Assembly: GCF_018780075.1 (NCBI RefSeq)
Contig: NZ_JADMKB010000123.1
Span: 1 to 64,000, forward strand
Length of the DNA stretch: 64,000 nt
Direction: 5' to 3'
Source: Hydrogenophaga sp.
GTDB taxonomy: Bacteria; Pseudomonadota; Gammaproteobacteria; Burkholderiales; Burkholderiaceae_C
This document shows positions 37,459 through 45,876 of the stretch, one piece after another (position 1 is the stretch's first letter; each line of letters begins with the position of its first letter). The notes beneath the pieces were generated by a model that saw nothing but the letters and a program-made list of their open reading frames with translations, ran no database searches and had not been told where the DNA came from. A program made the translations under genes and the position numbers.

Positions 37459-38541
37459 ATGGATCGTCGTTCCCTCATCAAGCACGCTGGCATCGCTGGC
37501 GTGTTGTCCGCCGGCATCGCCCCGGCCGTGCATGCCCAGGCCGCCGTGCGCTGGCGCATGGCGTCGAGCTTCCCCAAGTCGCTGCCCACCATCTACGGTT
37601 CGGCCGAGAAGTTCTCGGAGACGGTCAAGGCGCTCTCGGGTGGCAAGTTTGAGGTCTCGGTGCACGCGGCCGGCGACCTGGTGCCGGCCTTCGGCGTGGT
37701 GGACGCCCTGCAGCAGAACACGCTGGAGATGGCGCAGACCGCGTCCTACTACTTCACGGGCAAGGACCCGATCTTTGCCTTTGGCTGCGCCGTGCCCTTC
37801 GGCCTGACCGCGCGCCACATGGACGCCTGGATGGAGCACGGCAACGGCCGCAAGCACATGGACGCGTTCTACGCCCAGTTCAACATCGCCTCCATGAGCG
37901 CCGGCAACACCGGCACGCAGATGGGCGGCTGGTACCGCAAGGAGATCAAGACCGTCGCCGACCTCAAGGGCCTGAAGATGCGCATGGGCGGCGGCCTGTT
38001 CGGCGAGGCCATGGCCAAGCTGGGCGTGGTGGCCCAGAACATGCCGGCCGGCGAGGTGTACCAGGCGCTGGAAAAAGGCACGCTGGACGCCACCGAGTTC
38101 GTCGGCCCCTTCGACGACGAGCGCCTGGGCTTCCAGAAAGTGGCCCCGTTCTACTACTACCCCGGCTGGTGGGAAGGCGGCGCCGAGCTGGAGTTCTTCA
38201 TCAACAAGAAGGCGTTCGAGGCGCTGTCGGCCGAGAACAAGGCCATCGTGCGCGCCGCGGGCGCCGTGGCCGCGCGCGACATGACCGCCAAGTACGACGC
38301 CCAGAACCCGGCGGCGCTCAAGCGCCTGGTGGCCAGCGGCACCAAGCTCAGGCCCTACAGCAAGGAGCTCATGGACGCGGGCTACAAGGCCTCCATGGAG
38401 GTGTTCGCCGCCCACGAAGCCAAGTCGCCCGAGTTCAAGAAGATCCACCAGGACATGCGCGCCTTCCAGCGCGACCAGGTGCTGTGGAGCAAGTTCTCCG
38501 AGTGGCGCTACGACGGCTACATCGGTGGCGTCAAGCTCTGA
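37459..38541 (+). CDS. TRAP transporter solute-binding protein (DctP family)
   Basis: 360 residues with a twin-arginine-like signal (MDRRSLIKHAGIAGVLSAGI...HAQA). DctP-family segments follow: ASSFPKSLPTIYGSAEKFSE, TASYYFTGKDPIFAFGCAVP, MRMGGGLFGEAMAKLGVVAQ and YYPGWWEGGAELEFFINKKA. The signature is that of the 2-oxo-acid/lactate-type group, where the ligand is often bound with a metal. No dctQ or dctM genes follow, so it must use membrane subunits encoded elsewhere. GGAG lies 9 nt upstream of the ATG, and a strong terminator follows. Confidence 0.9.
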   Translation: MDRRSLIKHAGIAGVLSAGIAPAVHAQAAVRWRMASSFPKSLPTIYGSAEKFSETVKALSGGKFEVSVHAAGDLVPAFGVVDALQQNTLEMAQTASYYFTGKDPIFAFGCAVPFGLTARHMDAWMEHGNGRKHMDAFYAQFNIASMSAGNTGTQMGGWYRKEIKTVADLKGLKMRMGGGLFGEAMAKLGVVAQNMPAGEVYQALEKGTLDATEFVGPFDDERLGFQKVAPFYYYPGWWEGGAELEFFINKKAFEALSAENKAIVRAAGAVAARDMTAKYDAQNPAALKRLVASGTKLRPYSKELMDAGYKASMEVFAAHEAKSPEFKKIHQDMRAFQRDQVLWSKFSEWRYDGYIGGVKL

Positions 38542-38561
38542 TCTCGGACGAAACCCCCATG

Positions 38562-38590
38562 AAAAAAGCCGCTCGATGAGCGGCTTTTTT
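38562..38590. terminator. Bidirectional intrinsic terminator
   Basis: A 13-bp perfect stem AAAAAAGCCGCTC/GAGCGGCTTTTTT with a GAT loop lies between the convergent TRAP binding-protein gene and dctA. The A and T runs at both ends make it an intrinsic terminator for both strands. Confidence 0.95.
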
Positions 38591-38611
38591 GTGGGCGACC
38601 GTGAGCGTCGT

Positions 38612-39958
38612 TCAGGGCTTGGCGCTGGCCACCGCCATGTGCGCCACCTGTTGGTCGAGGATCTCTTCGGGTTCGTCGGCCTCTTGCGCGGTCGGGTTGT
38701 CCAGCCCCTGCTGCAGGCGCTGCATGTCGAGGTCGCCGGTCCACTTGGCCACCACCAGCGTCGCCACGCCGTTGCCCACCAGGTTGGTGAGGGCGCGGGC
38801 TTCGCTCATGAAGCGGTCGATGCCCAGGATCAGCGCCAGGCCGGCCACCGGAACGCCGCCCACCGCCGACAGCGTGGCCGCCAGCACGATGAAGCCGCTG
38901 CCGGTGATGCCGGCCGCGCCCTTGGAGGTGAGCAGCAGCACGGCGAGCAGGGTCAGCTGCTGCGTCAGCGTCATGGGCGTGTCGGTCGCCTGGGCGATGA
39001 ACACGGCGGCCATGGTCAGGTAGATCGAGGTGCCGTCGAGGTTGAACGAATAACCGGTGGGGATCACCAGGCCGACCACCGACTTCTTGGCGCCCAGGTT
39101 CTCCATCTTCTCCATCATGCGCGGCAGCACCGATTCGCTGGACGAGGTGCCCAGCACGATCAGCAGCTCTTCCTTGATGTAGCGGACGAACTTCACGATG
39201 GAAAAACCGTGCAGGCGGCTGATGAGGCCCAGCACCACGAACACGAAGATCAGGCAGGTCAGGTAGAAGGTGCCCATGAGCTTGCCGAGCGAGAACAGCG
39301 AGTCGATGCCGTACTTGCCGATGGTGAAGGCCATGGCGCCAAACGCGCCGATGGGGGCCACCTTCATGATGATGCCGACGATGTCGAACAGCACGTGCGA
39401 CGACTTCTCGATGAAGTCGAACACCAGGGTGCCGCGGCCGCCGAACTTATGCAGCGCGAAGCCGAACAGCACCGAGAACAGCAGCACCTGCAGGATGTCG
39501 CCCTTGGCGAACGCGTCCACCACCGAGGTGGGGATCACGCCCAGCAGGAAATCGACCGTGCCCTTCATCTTGCCGGGCTCGGTGTAGGCGGCGATGGCCT
39601 TGGTGTCGAGCGTGGAGGCGTCCACGTGCATGCCCGAGCCGGGCTGGATGAAGTTGACCACCAGCAGGCCGATGACCAGCGCCAGCGACGACACCACCTC
39701 AAAATACAGCAGCGCCAGGCCACCGGTCTTGCCGACCTTCTTCATGTCTTCCATGCCGGCGATGCCCACCACCACGGTGCAGAAGATGATGGGCGCGATG
39801 ATCATCTTGATCAGCTTGATGAAGGCATCGCCCAGCGGCTTCATCTGCTCCCCGAGCGCGGGGTAGAAGTGGCCCAGCAGCACGCCGACGGTGACGGCGA
39901 ACAGGACCTGGACGTAGAGGGATTTGTAGAGCGGCTTGCGCGCGGTGCTCGTGGCCAT
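38612..39958 (-). CDS. dctA: C4-dicarboxylate:cation symporter
   Basis: 448 residues of the DAACS/GltPh fold. Landmarks: the N-terminus [20 protein letters not shown], the [20 protein letters not shown] block, the serine-rich HP1 loop [16 protein letters not shown], the cation-site TM7 [16 protein letters not shown] and HP2 [13 protein letters not shown]. It takes up succinate, fumarate, malate and related acids. GGAGACAC lies before the ATG. A FixJ-type site lies 138 bp upstream, and the sensor kinase and FixJ-type regulator encoded beyond the next gene are the likely controllers. Confidence 0.97.
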   Translation of the reverse strand: MATSTARKPLYKSLYVQVLFAVTVGVLLGHFYPALGEQMKPLGDAFIKLIKMIIAPIIFCTVVVGIAGMEDMKKVGKTGGLALLYFEVVSSLALVIGLLVVNFIQPGSGMHVDASTLDTKAIAAYTEPGKMKGTVDFLLGVIPTSVVDAFAKGDILQVLLFSVLFGFALHKFGGRGTLVFDFIEKSSHVLFDIVGIIMKVAPIGAFGAMAFTIGKYGIDSLFSLGKLMGTFYLTCLIFVFVVLGLISRLHGFSIVKFVRYIKEELLIVLGTSSSESVLPRMMEKMENLGAKKSVVGLVIPTGYSFNLDGTSIYLTMAAVFIAQATDTPMTLTQQLTLLAVLLLTSKGAAGITGSGFIVLAATLSAVGGVPVAGLALILGIDRFMSEARALTNLVGNGVATLVVAKWTGDLDMQRLQQGLDNPTAQEADEPEEILDQQVAHMAVASAKP

Positions 39959-40095
39959 GGTTGTGTCTCCAGCTGAACTTGTGAGAGGCGGGGCGCCGGG
40001 GGTGTCGGCCGCCGGCGCCTGCAGGTGCCCGGTGTTCGGGACAGGCTGGACGATACGCAGCGGCCCGGGCCGCGCCAACTGTGGCGTTCAACAGT

Positions 40096-40111
40096 CGTAG
40101 AACTACGTACG
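40096..40111 (-). promoter_or_regulatory. Candidate FixJ/NarL-type regulator site upstream of dctA
   Basis: The minus strand reads CGTACGTAGTTCTACG. It contains GTACGTAG, an exact match to the GTAMGTAG consensus described for FixJ, within a CGTAG-AA-CTACG dyad. It is the right distance from dctA for activation by the FixJ-family regulator encoded at 43149-43775. Confidence 0.55.
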
Positions 40112-40140
40112 CCCCGCAGCGCCCGGTTTCAAGGGCTGTT

Positions 40141-41166
40141 TCAGCGCTGGTCCAGCGCCTGTTGCACGTCCTTCAGCAGCGCCGATCCCAGGCTGCGCTG
40201 GAAGCCGTCGTACACGGTCTGCAGGTGGCGGCGCAGCGCGCTGCGCTCGGCCGGCGTCAACCCGTGCACCTGCAGCCCGGGCGTGCGCCGCAGCGTGGCC
40301 AGGGCCTGTGCGTCCAGTTCGGCGGCGAGGCGGTTGCCGTGCGCCAGCGCCTCGGCCAGCGCCTCGCTGAGCAGTTCGCGGTCGGCCGACGGCAGGCTGG
40401 CCCAGAAGCGCGGGTGGCTCACCACCGCGTAGCCCAGGTAACCGTGCTGCGTGAGCGTCAGGTGCGGCTGCAACGCGGCCAGCCCCTGGGTGAGGAAGTT
40501 GGAGAGCGGGTTCTCCGCCGCGTCCACCACGCCGCTGGCCAGCGCACGCTGCGTCTCGCCGAACGGCAGCACCACCGGCTGCGCGCCGAGCGCGCGCACC
40601 TGCTCGCCCAGCACGCGCGAGGCCTGCACGCGCACGCGCAGGCCCCGGTAGTCGGTGGGTGTGCGCAGGGGGCGCGCGGCGCTCATCTGCTTGAAACCGT
40701 TGTCTAGAAAACCCAGGCCCAGCATCTGCTGGCGGCCGAGGCGCTGCAGCAGTCCGCGCCCCACCTCGCCCTGCGTCACGCGGCGCACCTGCGCCAGATC
40801 GGCGAACAGGTAGGGCAGGTCGAACACCTCGAACTCGGGCACGCCGGCCATGCCGAACTTCGAGAGCGAGGGCGCCAGCATCTCCACCGCGCCCAGGCGC
40901 AGCGCCTCCATCTCGTCGTCATCGCCCCAGAGCTGCGAGGCGGGGTGCACCTCCACCCGGATGCGACCGCCCGCGCGCGCGTGCACCAGCGACTGGAAGC
41001 GCAGCGCCATCTGGCCCTTGGGCGTGTCGGGCGCCACCACGTGCGAGAAACGCAGCAGCACCGCGGGCCGCGCCGCCCCCGCCCAGCCGCCCGCCAGCGC
41101 ACAGGCCGCCCCCAGCACCGCACGGCGCAGGATGCGCGGGGAACGGGGAACGGGCGGGGCGGACAT
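40141..41166 (-). CDS. DctP-family periplasmic dicarboxylate-binding protein
   Basis: 341 residues with a signal peptide (LRRAVLGAACALAGGWAGAA), then DctP motifs RFSHVVAPDTPKGQMALRFQ, the ligand-site Arg in RVRVQASRVLGEQVRALGAQ and VVDAAENPLSNFLTQGL. Again no dctQM genes are adjacent. Its place between dctA and the divergent sensor-kinase gene suggests a role in sensing, possibly presenting the dicarboxylate to the kinase, or use of a remote TRAP permease. The gap to dctA is 182 bp. Confidence 0.88.
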   Translation of the reverse strand: MSAPPVPRSPRILRRAVLGAACALAGGWAGAARPAVLLRFSHVVAPDTPKGQMALRFQSLVHARAGGRIRVEVHPASQLWGDDDEMEALRLGAVEMLAPSLSKFGMAGVPEFEVFDLPYLFADLAQVRRVTQGEVGRGLLQRLGRQQMLGLGFLDNGFKQMSAARPLRTPTDYRGLRVRVQASRVLGEQVRALGAQPVVLPFGETQRALASGVVDAAENPLSNFLTQGLAALQPHLTLTQHGYLGYAVVSHPRFWASLPSADRELLSEALAEALAHGNRLAAELDAQALATLRRTPGLQVHGLTPAERSALRRHLQTVYDGFQRSLGSALLKDVQQALDQR

Positions 41167-41187
41167 GCTCGCTATGCTAACGAGGCC

Positions 41188-43152
41188 ATGGCAACCGACA
41201 CCCCGCTGGATTTCGACACGCTGGACCTGGACACGCGCCAGGCCGCGGCCCTGACGCGCCGCGCCATGACCTGGCTGGGTGCGCTGCTGCTGCTGGTGGC
41301 GGCCTCGGCGGTGGCGATGTGGCTGTTCCTGCGCGCCGAGGAGGCGCGCGAGGCCGACCGCCGCCGCACCGCCGACGCCGAGTGGCTGGACCAGACCCTG
41401 CGCTTCCATTTCCGGCGGCTCGAAGGCGACCTCGCCGCGCTCGCCCTGCAGGCGCAGCCCGCCGGGCCGCGGGCCACGGCCCCGCCCAGCGGCCCCTGGT
41501 GGCGCAGCCCCGAGCTGCTGGCCTTTCACGGCTGGGTGCCCGCGGCCGCCCCCGGCGACCGCCGCCCCTGGCCCGCCTACCTGCAGGCGGCGGCGCAGCA
41601 GCCCGCCCACGCCGAGGCGCTGAGCACCCTGCTCGACACCACGCGCGGCCTGCAGCGCCCGGCCTACGCCGGCCCGCTGGTGTCGGCGGGCGGCGAAGCG
41701 CTGCTCTGGCTCGCCGTGCCGCACTTCGAACAGGGCCGCTTCGTGGGCGACCACGTGGCCGCCGTGCCCGTGGAGCGCCTGCTCGCCGGCTTCATCCCCG
41801 CCTGGTTCCTGCAGGACCACGCGCTGGCCCTCGCCGACGGCGGCGCCGAGCCCGGCAGCAACACCCACCGCGGCTACATCGCCCCCATCAACCTCGCGGG
41901 CGCCCAGCTGCGCCTGCAGGTGAGCACCAGCGGCGACGGCGCCCCGTTCGCGCCCCGCGCCTTCTTCGCCGTGGCCATGCTCTGCCTGGCGGGCATGCTG
42001 CTGGCGCTGCTCGCCCTGTGGCGCGACGCCGCGCGCCGCCAGCGCGCCGAGGCGCGGCTGCAGACCCAGCTGGCCCTGCGCACCGCCATGGAACGCTCGG
42101 TCACGCTCGGCCTGCGCGCCTGGGACACCCGCGGTCGCCTGCTCTACGCCAACCCCGCGTTCGCGCGGCTGGTGGGCTGGGCGCCCGCGGAGCTGATCAC
42201 CCACAGCGGCCCGCCGCCGTACTGGCCCGAAGCGCAGGGCGACGAGTTCGCGCAGCTGCAAACCGCCGCCAGCGACCCCGCCACGCAGCAGGCCGGCGTG
42301 GCGCAGCGGCTGCGCCACCGCGACGGCACGGCGATCGACGTGCTGGCCCACAGCGCCCCGCTCACGCTGGCCAGCGGCGAGGTGGTGGGCTGGGTCGGCT
42401 CGGTGCTGGACGTGACCGAGCGCCAGCGCGTCGAGCGCCTGGCCGCGCGGCAGCAGGAGCTGCTCGAAGCCTCGGGCCGGCTGGTCGCCATGGGCGAGGT
42501 CGCGTCCACGCTGGCGCACGAACTCAACCAGCCGCTGGGCGCGCTCAGCGGCTTCGCCACCGGCCTGCTCAACCGCGTGCGCGAGCGGCGCATCACGCTG
42601 GACGAGATCGTGCCGGTGGTCGAGCGCATGGAGCGCATGGCCGACAAGGCGGGCCGTGTGATCCAGCGCATCAACGCGTTCGCGCGCCGGCAGGACATGA
42701 CGCGCCTGCCGATGGCGCTGGCGCCTTTTGTGGCGCGCGTGGCCCACAGCGTGCCGCTGCCCGAGGGCGTGGCGCTGGAGCTGAGCCTGGCCGCGGGCGA
42801 CGGCCCCACCGTGCCGGCCGACGCGCTGCTGCTGGAGAACGCGCTGCACAACCTGGTGCTCAACGCGGGCGAGTGGGCGCCGCGCAGCGGGCGCACGCCG
42901 GCGCGGGTGCGCGTGAGCCTGGTGCCGGGGGAGCGGCAGATCGGCGTGTGCGTGGCCGACAGCGGGCCGGGCGTGCCCCCGGAGCAACGGGCCACGGTCT
43001 TCGACGCCTTCTCCAGCCACAAACCTGGCGGCATGGGCATGGGGCTGGCGATCTGCCGCTCCATCGCCGAAGCGCACCACGGCCGCATCGAGCTGGCGGA
43101 CAGCCCCGACCTGCTGGGCGCAAAATTCACCCTCTGGTTACCGCTGACATGA
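41188..43152 (+). CDS. Sensor histidine kinase of the dicarboxylate system (DctS-like)
   Basis: 654 residues: TM1 near 27-47, a periplasmic sensor of about 210 residues, TM2 near 260-280, a cytoplasmic PAS domain (LGLRAWDTRGRLLYANPAFA...SVLDVTERQR), H-box STLAHELNQPLGALSGF and an HATPase domain (NALHNLVLNAGEW, GMGMGLAICRSIAEAHHG). Architecture matches DctS of the DctS-DctR systems. It is divergent from the DctP-family gene by 21 bp and overlaps the regulator gene by 4 nt. Confidence 0.9.
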   Translation: MATDTPLDFDTLDLDTRQAAALTRRAMTWLGALLLLVAASAVAMWLFLRAEEAREADRRRTADAEWLDQTLRFHFRRLEGDLAALALQAQPAGPRATAPPSGPWWRSPELLAFHGWVPAAAPGDRRPWPAYLQAAAQQPAHAEALSTLLDTTRGLQRPAYAGPLVSAGGEALLWLAVPHFEQGRFVGDHVAAVPVERLLAGFIPAWFLQDHALALADGGAEPGSNTHRGYIAPINLAGAQLRLQVSTSGDGAPFAPRAFFAVAMLCLAGMLLALLALWRDAARRQRAEARLQTQLALRTAMERSVTLGLRAWDTRGRLLYANPAFARLVGWAPAELITHSGPPPYWPEAQGDEFAQLQTAASDPATQQAGVAQRLRHRDGTAIDVLAHSAPLTLASGEVVGWVGSVLDVTERQRVERLAARQQELLEASGRLVAMGEVASTLAHELNQPLGALSGFATGLLNRVRERRITLDEIVPVVERMERMADKAGRVIQRINAFARRQDMTRLPMALAPFVARVAHSVPLPEGVALELSLAAGDGPTVPADALLLENALHNLVLNAGEWAPRSGRTPARVRVSLVPGERQIGVCVADSGPGVPPEQRATVFDAFSSHKPGGMGMGLAICRSIAEAHHGRIELADSPDLLGAKFTLWLPLT

Positions 43153-43775
43153 ACCCCACCGTCCACATCGTTGACGACGACACCGACTTCCGCGACGGGC
43201 TGGCCTGGCTGCTCGACTCGCGTGGCCTGCCCACGCGAAGCTGGGCGGGCGGCGACCTGTTCCTGCAGGCGGTGCGCGGTGGCGAGGTGCCCAACGCCTG
43301 CTGCGTGGTGCTGCTCGACATCCGCATGGAGCCGCTGTCGGGCCTGGCCACCTTCGAGCAGCTCAAGGCGCAGCACTGGCCGTGGCCGGTGCTGTTCCTC
43401 ACCGGCCACGGCGACGTGAGCATGGCGGTGGCGGCGGTGAAGAACGGGGCCTGGGACTTCCTCGAAAAACCGTTCCAGAACAACCTGCTGGTGGACAAGG
43501 TGGAGGCGGCGCGCCAGGCCGCCGTGACGCTGCACACCGCCTCGCAGGAGAAGCTGCGCTTCCAGCAGGCGCTCGCCGCGCTCAGCGCGCGCGAGCGCGA
43601 GGTGCTCGACGAGCTGCTGCAGGGCCACTACAACAAGAACATCGCCGACCACCTGGGCATCGCCCAGCGCACGGTGGAGTTCCACCGCGCCAACATCTTC
43701 GAGAAGCTCAAGGTGCAGTCGGCGGTGGAACTCGCCCACCGCATGGGCCGGCTGATCGCCGGCGCCAGCGACTGA
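43149..43775 (+). CDS. FixJ-family response regulator (DctR-like)
   Basis: 208 residues: a receiver (VHIVDDDTDFRDGLAWLLDS, phosphoacceptor Asp in VVLLDIRMEPLSG, Lys in DFLEKPFQ) and a LuxR-type HTH (LSAREREVLDELLQGHYNKN, IAQRTVEFHRANIFEKLKV). It is the partner of the preceding kinase. Likely targets are dctA and the DctP-family gene; a matching FixJ-type motif is present upstream of dctA. Confidence 0.93.
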   Translation: MNPTVHIVDDDTDFRDGLAWLLDSRGLPTRSWAGGDLFLQAVRGGEVPNACCVVLLDIRMEPLSGLATFEQLKAQHWPWPVLFLTGHGDVSMAVAAVKNGAWDFLEKPFQNNLLVDKVEAARQAAVTLHTASQEKLRFQQALAALSAREREVLDELLQGHYNKNIADHLGIAQRTVEFHRANIFEKLKVQSAVELAHRMGRLIAGASD

Positions 43776-43789
43776 CCCCTTTGCCGTTC

Positions 43790-44269
43790 ATGACCTCCCC
43801 CACCGACCACGACCTGCCCCTGCTGAACGCCACACCGCCCGGCCTCTACCGCCACTACAAAGGCGGCTGGTACGAGGTGATCGACACCGTGCGCTGCAGC
43901 GAAACCCTGCAAGGCATGACGCTGTACCGCGCGCTCTACGGCGAGGGACTGAAGACCGGGGGCCAGTGGGTGCGCCCCGCGGCCATGTTCGCCGAACACG
44001 GCCGGTTCGACGGCACAGCACAGCCCCGCTTCGCCCCGCACGACCCCGCGCGGGTGCCGCTGGGCGACCTGGCCACCGCGCACGCGCTGATCGCCCACCT
44101 GCGCGGCCGCGCGCGGCGGGAGCGGCAGCTTCAGCTCGACACCGCCCTGCGCCCGCCCCCACCCGAGCCCACGGCCTGCTGCGGGCGCGGCTGCAACGGC
44201 TGCGTGTGGGAGGGGTTTTACGAGGCGTTGCACCACTGGCGGGTGGACGCCCTCGCGCTGCTCGGCTGA
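43790..44269 (+). CDS. DUF1653 protein fused to an oxidoreductase-like Cys domain
   Basis: 159 residues. Residues about 15-70 match DUF1653 (GLYRHYKGGWYEVIDTVRCS, YRALYGEG, WVRPAAMFAEHG). The C-terminal CCGRGCNGCVWEGFYEAL is the short Cys-rich motif of the oxidoreductase-like family, which is normally a separate small protein. The four Cys could bind a metal or cluster. It starts 14 bp after the response regulator, so it may be cotranscribed. Function unknown. Confidence 0.8.
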   Translation: MTSPTDHDLPLLNATPPGLYRHYKGGWYEVIDTVRCSETLQGMTLYRALYGEGLKTGGQWVRPAAMFAEHGRFDGTAQPRFAPHDPARVPLGDLATAHALIAHLRGRARRERQLQLDTALRPPPPEPTACCGRGCNGCVWEGFYEALHHWRVDALALLG

Positions 44270-44275
44270 CCGGTC

Positions 44276-44358
44276 TCCCCCCCCGCCGCGCTGCGCGCGA
44301 CCCCCTCCAGGGGGCGGCACGGGCCGTCCGGCGGAGCCGGCCCGGCGGTGCCCTGGGC
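44276..44358 (+). repeat. Dispersed GC-rich repeat, family B, copy 2
   Basis: CCGCCGCGCTGCGCGCGACC, CCCCTCCAGGGGG and GCCGTCCGGC-GGA-GCCGGCCCGGCGGTGCCCTGG match copies 1 and 3. It begins 7 bp after the stop codon of the DUF1653 gene. The hairpins could end transcription. Confidence 0.75.
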
Positions 44359-44491
44359 CTTCCAATGCACCGGAAAAAGCGGCGTTGCCGGGCGGAATGT
44401 CCATGGGCAAAGCGGGGGCTCTGTGGGGGCGCGCTCAAGTGCGGCGCTGGCGTGTCGAAACAGGCTGACCACTTCCAGGTTCCCTGACGCC

Positions 44492-45871
44492 ATGTCCACC
44501 ATCGAGCTCCCAGAGCCGCTTTCTCCCGAGGTGATCGGCGGCCCCTCCGACCTGCCGACGGTGCTGACCGTCGACGACGAGCCGTCGGTCCTCAGCGCCT
44601 TGCGCCGCGTGTTCCGCACGCAGGGCATCCGCACCCTGCAGGCCAGCAGCGCCGCCGAGGGCCTGCAGCTGCTGAAATCCCACCGGGTGGACCTGGTCAT
44701 CTCGGACATGCGCATGCCCGAGATGGACGGCGCGCGCTTCCTCGAACTGGTCAAGCTCCACGACGAGCGCATCGTGCGCGTGCTGCTGACCGGCTACGCC
44801 GACATGGCGTCCACCATCGCCGCCATCAACCAGGGCGCCATCCACCGCTACATCGCCAAGCCCTGGGACGACAACGAGCTGGTGCTGGTGGTGCGCGAAG
44901 CGCTGGCCCGGCGCCGCCTGGAACAGCAGAACGCCGAGCTGACCGAGCTGACCCAGCGCCAGAACGAACAGCTGCAGCACGCGAACCAGACCCTCGAATC
45001 CCGGGTGGTGGCCCGCACCGCCGAGCTGGAGCAGATCAACGGCATGCTGGACGCGGCCTACGAAGACCTGGACAACACCTTCGTGCTCGCGGTGAACGTG
45101 TTCTCCAGCCTGATGGAAATGCGGGGCAGCCACCCGGGTCACGCGCGACGCGTGGCCGACCTGAGCCGCGAGACCGCCAAACGCCTGGGCCTGTCCGACC
45201 GCGAGGTGCGCGACGTCACCCTGGCCGCGCTGGTGCACGACATCGGCACCATCGGGTTTCCCGACACCATGCTGGGCAAGGCGGTGTCGACCTACAACGC
45301 GGACGAACGCCAGCGTTACCGGCGCCACACCATCGAAGGCGAAACCGCCCTGATGGCGCTGACCCAGCTGCAAGGGGTGGCGAAGATCGTGCGCCAGCAC
45401 CACGAGCGGATCGACGGCAAGGGCTTTCCCGACGGGCTGTCGGGCGCCGAGATCACCATGGGCGCGCGCATCGTGGCCGCGGCCAGCGACGTGGACGAGA
45501 TGATCCACGGCACCATGGGGGAACTCAAGCTCTCGATGGACCGCGCCCACGGCATGCTCAAGGGCGGCGCGGGCACGCACTACGACCAGGCCGTGGTCGC
45601 GACCTTGCTCCAGGTCGCCGACGACCTGGCCGCCGCCGCGAAGAACGACGTGCAGATCGCGGCGCACGAGCTGCGCCCCGGCATGGTGCTGGCCCGCGCG
45701 GTGTTGTCGGCCAAAGGGGCCACGCTGCTGGCGGCGGGCTACGTGTTCGACGAGCGCGTGGTCAAACAGGTCACGGCCTTTGCCTCGCGCGAGGGCATCC
45801 GGCTCAGCCTGTGGGTGCAAAGCGCCTCCCTCCCGACCGCCATCAAGCCCACCGAATCGCCCAGAGGGTGA
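44492..45871 (+). CDS. Response regulator with HD-GYP domain (cyclic-di-GMP phosphodiesterase)
   Basis: 459 residues: a receiver (TVLTVDDEPSVLSALRRVF, phosphoacceptor Asp in LVISDMRMPEMDG, Lys in YIAKPWDDNEL), a coiled-coil linker at about 140-185, then an HD-GYP domain with LVHDIGTIGFPD and HHERIDGKGFPDG (GFP in place of GYP). HD-GYP enzymes hydrolyse cyclic di-GMP; the GFP variant is seen in both active and weak members. It is the first gene of the signalling operon that runs to 50346, and a kinase follows 5 bp later. Confidence 0.92.
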   Translation: MSTIELPEPLSPEVIGGPSDLPTVLTVDDEPSVLSALRRVFRTQGIRTLQASSAAEGLQLLKSHRVDLVISDMRMPEMDGARFLELVKLHDERIVRVLLTGYADMASTIAAINQGAIHRYIAKPWDDNELVLVVREALARRRLEQQNAELTELTQRQNEQLQHANQTLESRVVARTAELEQINGMLDAAYEDLDNTFVLAVNVFSSLMEMRGSHPGHARRVADLSRETAKRLGLSDREVRDVTLAALVHDIGTIGFPDTMLGKAVSTYNADERQRYRRHTIEGETALMALTQLQGVAKIVRQHHERIDGKGFPDGLSGAEITMGARIVAAASDVDEMIHGTMGELKLSMDRAHGMLKGGAGTHYDQAVVATLLQVADDLAAAAKNDVQIAAHELRPGMVLARAVLSAKGATLLAAGYVFDERVVKQVTAFASREGIRLSLWVQSASLPTAIKPTESPRG

Positions 45872-45876
45872 GTCAC

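Noticed and set aside
41167-43080. Long minus-strand open frame opposite the sensor kinase, continuous with the DctP-family gene
   Set aside because: Only the last 341 codons (40141-41166) form a real protein with a signal peptide; the rest mirrors the kinase gene.
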